Shown one piece after another: positions 1-6,084 of a DNA stretch of 16,180 nt. The stretch is taken from positions 1 to 16,180 of the forward strand of contig DAOQAY010000058.1 in NCBI GenBank assembly GCA_035354435.1, in the 5' to 3' direction. Numbering within the stretch: position 1 is the first letter of the stretch; the number at the start of each line of letters is the position of its first letter. The stretch is from JAKLDO01 sp035354435. Its GTDB lineage: Bacteria > UBP6 > UBA1177. Position numbers and translations under genes: made by a program. Under the pieces are notes generated by a model. The model was not told the DNA's origin. It saw only the letters and a list, made by a program, of their open reading frames with translations, and made no database searches.

Positions 1-42
1 GATTTTAACTGGTTATTCAGTCACTGAACTTCATAAATAGTT

Positions 43-62
43 TTGAAATCGGCTCATTTCAA
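43..62. repeat. Short inverted repeat upstream of the left operon
   Basis: TTGAAAT (43-49) and ATTTCAA (56-62) form a perfect 7-bp dyad around a 6-nt centre. No T-run follows immediately, so it is a poor intrinsic terminator. It lies about 37 nt upstream of the candidate promoter and could be a regulator site or chance in AT-rich DNA. The rest of positions 1-151 shows no gene; a second tiny dyad (TTCAG/CTGAA, 16-28) is also present. Confidence 0.3.
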
Positions 63-98
63 TTAAGATTTTAGATAGAAATCAAACACACCCTTATC

Positions 99-127
99 TT
101 GTATTATTTAATTTATTGATGTAAAAT
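99..127 (+). promoter_or_regulatory. Candidate sigma70-type promoter for the left operon
   Basis: TTGTAT at 99-104 (weak -35) and TAAAAT at 122-127 (good -10) are separated by 17 nt. Transcription would start near 134, giving an untranslated leader of about 18 nt that holds the AGGAGG ribosome site. Spacing and position are right, but the -35 matches the consensus at only three of six bases, and AT-rich DNA produces such matches by chance. Confidence 0.4.
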
Positions 128-141
128 CGTTGCCGGCTTAC

Positions 142-147
142 AGGAGG
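142..147 (+). promoter_or_regulatory. Ribosome binding site that fixes a TTG start
   Basis: A full AGGAGG lies 4 nt before the TTG at 152. No ATG is placed as well relative to this site, and the TTG opens directly into a lysine-plus-hydrophobic signal sequence, so TTG is the probable start codon. Confidence 0.75.
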
Positions 148-151
148 CGTA

Positions 152-985
152 TTGAAAACTGTTCTGAATTTTTTCATAGTGCTGTTTTTATTTTTTATTT
201 CATGTAACAGCACCGAAAACAGCAATATAGTTTATGTTTTCAAGGGTGAGGTTACTTCTGTGTCTGACTTCAAGATCAGATATAATTTATGGTTGAGACA
301 GAACGGACTGAATGATTCCGGTGATTTGAGAAAAAGCTTTCTTTTCAATGAACTTTCAGAAAAAATGTTATATGAAAACGGAATAAAGGAAGGTGTCGAA
401 AATATTCCGGAAGTCCGCATGAAAATTGAAGCATTCAGAAAAAAAACAATCATCGAATTCACTAAAAAAAGAACTAGACAGGAAATATATTCCATTGATG
501 ATGAAGCCGTCAGAAAATTTTATTCCGAGAACAAAGACCAGTTTATGAGGGACAAACTTTACAGACTTTATTCAGTAAGACTTGACAGCAAAAAAGATGC
601 TGACGAAATACTGAATCAGCTTAGGAACGGAGCGAATATCCGAATGATATCGGCAAGATACTCAACAGATGAAACTCTTTCGAGAAATAACGGTGAATGG
701 GATCTTTTCAGTGAAGATGTCATGGATGAACTGTGGAAAAAGGATATCGTTTCGGGACTTCCCGGAGAGATATTCGGACCATATCACGATGCTGACAATT
801 ATTACACAATAATTGAGATTGCCGGATTTGCATATAAAAGACATTTGAGCTTTAATCTTGCATATCCCCTGATAATTGAACACCTTATAAATACTCAGGG
901 AAGCGAAAAATGGGATCAGTACCGCAACATCATGATAAAGGAATACGGAGCAAAAATAAATACAGAAAATCTAAACTGGGAGTAA
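152..985 (+). CDS. SurA/PpiC-like parvulin-fold lipoprotein, probably not catalytic
   Basis: A 277-residue envelope protein. It starts at TTG with AGGAGG just upstream. Residues 1-17 are a signal sequence ending in FISC, so Cys18 is the likely lipidated residue; Phe at -3 is not the usual Leu/Val/Ile, but the context fits. Residues 25-130 resemble the helical, charged N-terminal chaperone region of SurA/PrsA-type proteins. Residues about 134-226 match a parvulin (rotamase) domain: a DADEILNQLRNGANI helix, ARYSTDE, and LPGEIFGP. Both histidines usual in active parvulins appear lost: the RASHIL position reads RLYSVR (Ser141) and the GYHII position reads YYTII (Thr219). I infer a periplasmic folding chaperone tethered to a membrane rather than an active prolyl isomerase. 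It is the first gene of the operon and lies 3 nt before prfB. The fold call is fairly firm; the client is unknown. Confidence 0.72.
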   Translation: MKTVLNFFIVLFLFFISCNSTENSNIVYVFKGEVTSVSDFKIRYNLWLRQNGLNDSGDLRKSFLFNELSEKMLYENGIKEGVENIPEVRMKIEAFRKKTIIEFTKKRTRQEIYSIDDEAVRKFYSENKDQFMRDKLYRLYSVRLDSKKDADEILNQLRNGANIRMISARYSTDETLSRNNGEWDLFSEDVMDELWKKDIVSGLPGEIFGPYHDADNYYTIIEIAGFAYKRHLSFNLAYPLIIEHLINTQGSEKWDQYRNIMIKEYGAKINTENLNWE

Positions 986-988
986 TAG

Positions 989-2104
989 ATGCCTTTGAGT
1001 TACAGAGAACTTGATCAGAAAATAAATGAACTCGGTGAACGGTCTAAAATTCTTTTTGAATCACTTGCTATAAGATCAAAGAGAGACCGGCTTAAAGAAC
1101 TCGAAACTCTTTTGAATAACCCGGAAATATGGAACGATTCTTCAAAAATGGCCATTTTCAATAAAGAAAAAAGACTGCTCGTCAATGCAACTTCAATTTT
1201 TGCCGATTTTGAAAATAAACTGGATGAACTTCATATTGCCAGAGAGCTTTTCACAGAAGATCCTTCGATGGAAGAAGAAGCCGCAAAAGTACTTGATTTC
1301 ACTCAGAATATTCTAAAAAAGATCGAATTCCAGAAAATGCTTGGCGGGAAAACCGACATGCTGAATGCAATTGTCAGCATCAATGCAGGCGCTGGCGGAA
1401 GAGAATCACAGGACTGGGCGGTAATGATATCCAGAATGTATTCCAGATGGTGTGAAAGAAAAGGATTCAAAGCCGATATAATTGATAAAGTGACTGGTGA
1501 TGATACAGCCGGAATAAAAAGCACTACATTCATCGTCGAAGGCGATTATTCATACGGTTATTTGAAAGCCGAGGTCGGAGTGCACAGACTTGTCAGAATA
1601 TCACCTTATGATGCAAACAAAAGAAGACACACTTCTTTTGCAAGCGTTTTTGTCACTCCTGAGATTGATGATTCTATTGAAGTTGAGATTGATGAAAAAG
1701 ACCTTAAAGTCGATACATTCAGATCCGGCGGAGCCGGCGGACAGCATGTAAATACAACCGATTCTGCAATAAGAATAACCCATCTTCCGACCGGAATAGT
1801 GGTTCAGTGCCAGAACGAAAGAAGCCAGCACAAGAACAGAGCGACAGCAATGAAGATCCTCAGATCAAAAATGTATGACTTCGAAATGAGAAAAAAAATA
1901 GAGGCATCTAACGAAAGCGAAAAACAGAAAATGGGTATTGATTTCGGCAGTCAGATCAGAAGTTATGTTCTTCATCCCTATAAAATGGTGAAAGATCACC
2001 GCACTGATTTTGAAACCGGCAATGCAGAGGCAGTGCTGGACGGTGAAAGCATTCTTGATGAATTTATGGAAGATTATTTACTTAAAACAGGGAAAACCAA
2101 ATGA
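989..2104 (+). CDS. prfB: Peptide chain release factor 2 (RF2)
   Basis: Class I release factor that reads UGA and UAA in the ribosomal A site and triggers hydrolysis of peptidyl-tRNA in the cytoplasm. Its 371 residues are close to the usual RF2 length (about 365). The catalytic GGQ is at residues 250-252, exactly the E. coli RF2 numbering, within RSGGAGGQHVNTTDSAIR. The discriminator tripeptide is at 205-207 within HRLVRISPYDANKRRHTSF. This is the RF2 form (SPF in most RF2s), not the RF1 PxT form, but Phe is replaced by Tyr. The reading frame is unbroken from the ATG, so the +1 frameshift that autoregulates many prfB genes is absent. The start has GGGAG at 978-982. The stop codon TGA, which RF2 itself reads, overlaps the next ATG as ATGA. 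Identification is very secure. Confidence 0.97.
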   Translation: MPLSYRELDQKINELGERSKILFESLAIRSKRDRLKELETLLNNPEIWNDSSKMAIFNKEKRLLVNATSIFADFENKLDELHIARELFTEDPSMEEEAAKVLDFTQNILKKIEFQKMLGGKTDMLNAIVSINAGAGGRESQDWAVMISRMYSRWCERKGFKADIIDKVTGDDTAGIKSTTFIVEGDYSYGYLKAEVGVHRLVRISPYDANKRRHTSFASVFVTPEIDDSIEVEIDEKDLKVDTFRSGGAGGQHVNTTDSAIRITHLPTGIVVQCQNERSQHKNRATAMKILRSKMYDFEMRKKIEASNESEKQKMGIDFGSQIRSYVLHPYKMVKDHRTDFETGNAEAVLDGESILDEFMEDYLLKTGKTK

Positions 2105-3246
2105 AAATTAGCACCTTAAGAAAAAATTTATTGTTTTCAATTCTGATTTTCACCCTGCTTTCCTCATGCTCGGAATTTCTTCTGATACCGATTACTGTCG
2201 ATTATCCTTTTGATGAAGACAGTCCATCAAGCCCCTCAAAATATGAAATCGACATCAACGACGGTATCAATCTTCTTGAAGGCGTTCTCACCACAGATGT
2301 CTCAGCCAAAGTAATTGAAAATGAACTGAAAACACAGTATCCTGCTGCTGATCAGATCAATGTTTCTGTAACAAATTCAACTATTTCCACGGATGATATG
2401 ATCGATGTCATTTCTGGAAAAACAGTAAAAAAGACCATCGCATACACTGCAAAAATAACTCAAAACGGTTCTGAAATAACCAAGACTGACAGCAAAAGTG
2501 TTGATATTACTGTCTGCAATTTTTATGACGGATCACAGACTGAAGATCCTTCATTTTCGGGTGAAGGAATAAAACTGACGATCAGAAATGTTGTTAATTT
2601 TTGTACCAGTTCAGCATCTGATCAGGAAAAAACACTGAAAAATTGCGAAAACCCGGCACTTACGATCGACCAGCTGAAATTAACCTGTACCTATCTTGAG
2701 ACAAGACACGAAAACACTTCAATTTCTATAATGCTCGGTGAAGTCAAAGAGTTGCAGGATTACAAAAAATATCTGAATAAAATTTATTCGGCAACACTTA
2801 ACGAACTCACTTTTTCAATTTATGAAAAACCTGAAATAGCAGGATCTGCGAGCCGTTTTTCCCTCGAAGCAGAACTTTTTTCACAGTCTATCGACCGGTT
2901 TAAAAAAGATGGTTCGCCGTGTGAAGACGCAACTGATGAAACATGTGTTCTGGTAGGAGTCAATGATGCCGGTGAAGTGGAAAACTACTTCAGTGATGAT
3001 AAGGATATCAGAGAAAAATACCTTGTAGGCGTTTTCGGTTCAAGCGATTTCCAGATCGGCGATGAAATGAAACTTCTTTATACCTACAATGGAAAAGACA
3101 TTCTGCAGACAGCAATAAAACATCTTAATTTTCAGATCGGAGCAAAAAGCTTCTATCTTTTCTTTCCTCAATCGGGAAAACCGACCGGAAAACTGACTGC
3201 AGATATCAAAGCCAAACTTTTTTTCAATGTTGAACCTCTTAATTAG
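2101..3246 (+). CDS. Unrecognised lipoprotein
   Basis: I do not recognise this 381-residue protein. Residues 1-22 are a signal peptide (Lys/Arg, then a hydrophobic core) ending in a canonical lipobox LSSC with Cys23 as the lipidation site. Ser at +2 is the type that in enterobacteria allows sorting to the outer membrane. A short Pro/Ser/Asp-rich linker (about 34-48) follows. The rest looks like mixed alpha/beta secreted sequence with many Thr/Ser/Asp and several cysteines (for example within VDITVCNFYDG, VNFCTSS and CEDATDETC) that could form disulfides. No enzyme motif is visible. It begins inside the prfB stop codon (ATGA), with AGGG at 2089-2092, so translation is probably coupled to prfB. 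It lies 15 nt before lgt, the enzyme expected to lipidate it. A role in the outer membrane or on the cell surface is inference. Confidence 0.8.
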   Translation: MKISTLRKNLLFSILIFTLLSSCSEFLLIPITVDYPFDEDSPSSPSKYEIDINDGINLLEGVLTTDVSAKVIENELKTQYPAADQINVSVTNSTISTDDMIDVISGKTVKKTIAYTAKITQNGSEITKTDSKSVDITVCNFYDGSQTEDPSFSGEGIKLTIRNVVNFCTSSASDQEKTLKNCENPALTIDQLKLTCTYLETRHENTSISIMLGEVKELQDYKKYLNKIYSATLNELTFSIYEKPEIAGSASRFSLEAELFSQSIDRFKKDGSPCEDATDETCVLVGVNDAGEVENYFSDDKDIREKYLVGVFGSSDFQIGDEMKLLYTYNGKDILQTAIKHLNFQIGAKSFYLFFPQSGKPTGKLTADIKAKLFFNVEPLN

Positions 3247-3250
3247 GAAC

Positions 3251-3254
3251 GGAG
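3251..3254 (+). promoter_or_regulatory. Ribosome binding site that decides the lgt start
   Basis: GGAG lies 7 nt before the ATG at 3262 and only 4 nt before an in-frame TTG at 3259. The spacing favours the ATG, although the TTG would add just one residue. Confidence 0.6.
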
Positions 3255-3261
3255 ATTTTTG

Positions 3262-4131
3262 ATGAACGATTATTTTGTCTGGAACGGTGATCCTGTTATT
3301 ACATTTATCGGATCGATGCAGCTGAGATATTATGGAATATTTTTCGCTTCGACCATACTTATCGGTTTTTTTCTGATGAGAAGAATTCTCAGAATGTACG
3401 GCTATAAAGATAAAATGGCGGATGACTTTTTATTATGGGGCGTTCTTGGAGTCGTCATCGGTGCAAGACTTATCCACTGCTTCTTTTATGAACCGGAATA
3501 TTATCTATCCAACCCGATGGAAATATTGAAAGTTTACAAAGGCGGAGTTGCCAGCCACGGAGCCACAGTAGGTTTGATAACCGCCGTTATCCTCTTCATC
3601 AGAAAATATAAGATCAAATTCTTTGAACTTTCTGACGGAATCGTTTTTGCCGCCGCAGTCGGAGCGACACTCGTGAGATTGGGAAATTTTTTTAACAGTG
3701 AGATTGTGGGTATCAAAACCGTCGTTCCGTGGGGGGTGAAATTTTTAAGACACAACCCGGACCATATCACTGCAAGAAACCTTGCAACAGGACACTGCGA
3801 CATTTCAAGCATGGACTGCCTTATTCAATACTGGCCGGTAAGACATCCTTCACAGCTTTATGAAGCCGCCGGCGGACTGACCATCCTGCTGATCATGCTT
3901 GCAGTTTCAATTATTTTCAAAAATGTGAAAAAACCTGGATTGTATGTCGGTATTTTCCTTACACTTTATTTCACTTTCAGATTTTTTATCGAATTTTTTA
4001 AAGAACATCAGGTATTTATGAACGAAACGCTTGACATGGGACAGTATTTAAGCTTTCCGTTCATTGCTTTCGGTATTTATGCTTTTTATTATGCTTTTAA
4101 AAAAGTTCCGGCTGCAGGAGATAAAAAATGA
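3262..4131 (+). CDS. lgt: Prolipoprotein diacylglyceryl transferase
   Basis: Inner-membrane enzyme that moves diacylglycerol from phosphatidylglycerol to the lipobox cysteine of prolipoproteins, the first step of lipoprotein maturation. The 289 residues and several hydrophobic segments are typical. Family landmarks appear in order (numbered from the ATG at 3262): LRYYGIFF near residue 23; SHGA with His99 (usually HGG, so the second Gly is Ala); VRLGNFFNSEIVG with Arg139, Asn142 and Glu147; RHPSQLYEA near 194-203; and RFFIEFF with Arg240 and Glu244. These correspond to the conserved His103, Arg143, Asn146, Arg239 and Glu243 of E. coli Lgt. A hydrophilic stretch of about 30 residues with two cysteines (about 161-192) precedes the HPSQLYE motif and would face the periplasm. 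The gene sits between a lipoprotein gene and an exported-protein gene, and overlaps the latter by ATGA. Confidence 0.96.
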   Translation: MNDYFVWNGDPVITFIGSMQLRYYGIFFASTILIGFFLMRRILRMYGYKDKMADDFLLWGVLGVVIGARLIHCFFYEPEYYLSNPMEILKVYKGGVASHGATVGLITAVILFIRKYKIKFFELSDGIVFAAAVGATLVRLGNFFNSEIVGIKTVVPWGVKFLRHNPDHITARNLATGHCDISSMDCLIQYWPVRHPSQLYEAAGGLTILLIMLAVSIIFKNVKKPGLYVGIFLTLYFTFRFFIEFFKEHQVFMNETLDMGQYLSFPFIAFGIYAFYYAFKKVPAAGDKK

Positions 4132-4760
4132 AAATCCCTTCATTTTTACTGATTATTTTAACTGTTTCAATTTTACAGGCAGACCCGCTGGTAATCAAAG
4201 GCGTGGATGGAACATGGCTTCCCGTTCTTGCTTCATCATGGAGCGAGAAAAACAACGGCGTTCTTGTCATTATGCAGGAAAAAACCGATATTGCCAAACT
4301 CAGGGAAAAACTGTCTGAAATGTTTCCGAACCTTAGAATAGATATTTCAGAAAAAGCTCTTTTTTTCAATTCAACAAACATAGATTCCCTTTTTTCACTT
4401 TTAAACGGAGCGGAAACAGATATTAAAAAACCTGCAATTGTGATAAAAGGTGAAACGATGCTGGTTACTGACAACTCGACTACAGAACCTAATCCTGGTG
4501 AAATGGAAGGGGTTGTCGAATCTGTTTCGTTTGATGCCCCATCCGGCAATATGTTTATAAATATTTCAGTACCATCAGGAAAAATGACTTTGCAGGTATC
4601 TTATAAAATGAAAGACGGGATTGCTGATCCGGATGATGAAAAAAACAAGTTTTTTGGCAAACTGCTTCTCATCAGAAAAGGAAATCATCTTATATTTACC
4701 GCAGTAAAAACAAAAGGTTACAAACATCAATCTATTGTAAATTATTCAATAAAAAAGTAA
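4128..4760 (+). CDS. Unrecognised exported protein
   Basis: I do not recognise this 210-residue protein. The first 18 residues look like a signal peptide (MK, then a long Leu/Ile core, ending LQA before DP), with no lipobox, so a soluble periplasmic protein is likely. Residues about 50-95 alternate helix and strand (TDIAKLREKLSEMFPNLRID, then NIDSLFSLLNG), suggesting a small alpha/beta domain. After a Thr/Asn/Pro linker (about 118-125), residues 127-210 are strand-rich (GVVESVSF, MFINISVPSG, LLLIRKGNHLIFTAV) and could be an OB-like or other small beta barrel. No catalytic motif is seen. The start has AGGAG at 4116-4120 with 7-nt spacing and overlaps the lgt stop as ATGA, so it is co-translated with lgt. 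The stop shares one base with the rimO ATG. Export is well supported; function is unknown. Confidence 0.75.
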   Translation: MKIPSFLLIILTVSILQADPLVIKGVDGTWLPVLASSWSEKNNGVLVIMQEKTDIAKLREKLSEMFPNLRIDISEKALFFNSTNIDSLFSLLNGAETDIKKPAIVIKGETMLVTDNSTTEPNPGEMEGVVESVSFDAPSGNMFINISVPSGKMTLQVSYKMKDGIADPDDEKNKFFGKLLLIRKGNHLIFTAVKTKGYKHQSIVNYSIKK

Positions 4761-6082
4761 TGACCATGACATACAAACTTCTGTTCTTTGAATCTCTCGG
4801 ATGCCCTAAAAACCGCGTTGATGCTGAGGTAATGATATCAAAACTGCTTAATAACGGCTGGGAAATGACCGGAGATCCGCATACGGCTGACCTGATCGTT
4901 CTTAATACCTGCAGTTTTATAAGCGATGCAAGAGAAGAATCAATATCAAGATTTTTTGAGCTTAACTCAGCAAAAAAGAAAGGGGCGAAGATAGCTCTCA
5001 CCGGATGCCTTCCTCAACTTTATCCAGACCTTAAAAAAAGTCTTAAAGAGGCTGATTTTATTACAGGTATTAATGATATCGGTCAAATAGCAAAAGTCGT
5101 TTCAGACAACTGGGAAAACGGATATAAACCGGAAATAGGAAAAGCAGAATACATCTACAGCAGCTTCGACCAGCGGGCACTTACTCTTTCACCTTTTACA
5201 GCCTATTTAAAAATTGCAGACGGTTGCGATAACTGCTGCTCATACTGCTCAATTCCGGCAATTCGCGGAAAATACCGGGAAAGAAGTATTGAAGACATCG
5301 TTTCCGAAGCACAGAACCTTGTTTTCAGCGGTGTGAAAGAATTGTGCATAATATCTCAGGATACGACAAAATATGGAATAAAATCAGGAACATCGCTGAT
5401 TGAACTTTTAAGTGCTCTGAATTCATTACCCGGCAGTTTTAAGATAAGAGTTATGTATCTGTATCCATCGGGAATTGACAGCGGATTCCTCAAAAAAGTA
5501 CACGATCTGAAAAAAGTTCTTCCGTATTTTGAAATTCCGGTACAGCATGTCAGCAATCCGGTTCTTTCAGATATGAACAGACATTATACAAAAGACATTG
5601 TTCTTAAATTAATTAATAATATCAAGAACATATTTGGTGATCAGTATGTTTTGAGAACTACTTTCATATCATCATATCCTACAGAAAAAAAAGAAGATCA
5701 TGAGCTTTTGAAAAAATTCATCGAAGAAGGGCATTTTGATTATGCAGGAGCATTTAAATATTCAAAAGAAGAATTCACCAAATCATCAAAACTTCGTGTA
5801 ATCCCTAAGAATATTGCTCAGTCAAGATTTGAGGAAATTGAAAAGGCAACTCATGAATCAATGGAAAAACAGCTTGACCGTTTTGTCGGTATGGATATGG
5901 AAATACTTTATGAAGGAATTGACCCCGAATTAAAAGTTCCAGTCGGCAGAGGATGGCATCAGGCACCGGAAATTGACGGCATCACAATACTCACCAACAT
6001 AGAAAACCAGAAACCGGGAAACTATTATAAATGCCGACTTATCTCACGAGAATGTGTTGATTTTATTGGGGAATTAATATAG
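4760..6082 (+). CDS. rimO: Ribosomal protein S12 methylthiotransferase RimO
   Basis: Radical-SAM enzyme that adds a methylthio group to the conserved aspartate of ribosomal protein S12. Its 440 residues match the family length. The N-terminal domain carries three cluster cysteines: Cys15 in ESLGCPKNRVDAE, Cys51 in VLNTCSFISDAREES and Cys83 in LTGCLPQ. The first two contexts are RimO-like rather than MiaB-like. The radical-SAM CxxxCxxC is Cys156, Cys160 and Cys163 within CDNCCSYCSIPAIRGKYRER; an extra Cys159 sits inside it. Residues about 374-440 form the C-terminal TRAM domain, including the RimO-typical APEIDG. The ATG overlaps the upstream stop (TAATG) and has no clear Shine-Dalgarno site, so expression probably depends on re-initiation by ribosomes finishing the previous gene. 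An ATG two codons later is an alternative start. It is the last gene of the operon and shares a ribosome theme with prfB. Confidence 0.95.
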   Translation: MTMTYKLLFFESLGCPKNRVDAEVMISKLLNNGWEMTGDPHTADLIVLNTCSFISDAREESISRFFELNSAKKKGAKIALTGCLPQLYPDLKKSLKEADFITGINDIGQIAKVVSDNWENGYKPEIGKAEYIYSSFDQRALTLSPFTAYLKIADGCDNCCSYCSIPAIRGKYRERSIEDIVSEAQNLVFSGVKELCIISQDTTKYGIKSGTSLIELLSALNSLPGSFKIRVMYLYPSGIDSGFLKKVHDLKKVLPYFEIPVQHVSNPVLSDMNRHYTKDIVLKLINNIKNIFGDQYVLRTTFISSYPTEKKEDHELLKKFIEEGHFDYAGAFKYSKEEFTKSSKLRVIPKNIAQSRFEEIEKATHESMEKQLDRFVGMDMEILYEGIDPELKVPVGRGWHQAPEIDGITILTNIENQKPGNYYKCRLISRECVDFIGELI

Positions 6083-6084
6083 AT

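Noticed and set aside
1045..1075. Possible RF2 frameshift site around CTTTTTGAA
   Set aside because: It resembles CUUUGA, but the frame from 989 is continuous, there is no in-frame stop and no SD-like stimulator upstream.
4097..4549. 150-codon open frame on the minus strand opposite lgt and the exported protein
   Set aside because: No recognisable domain and fully antisense to two coupled genes with good ribosome sites.
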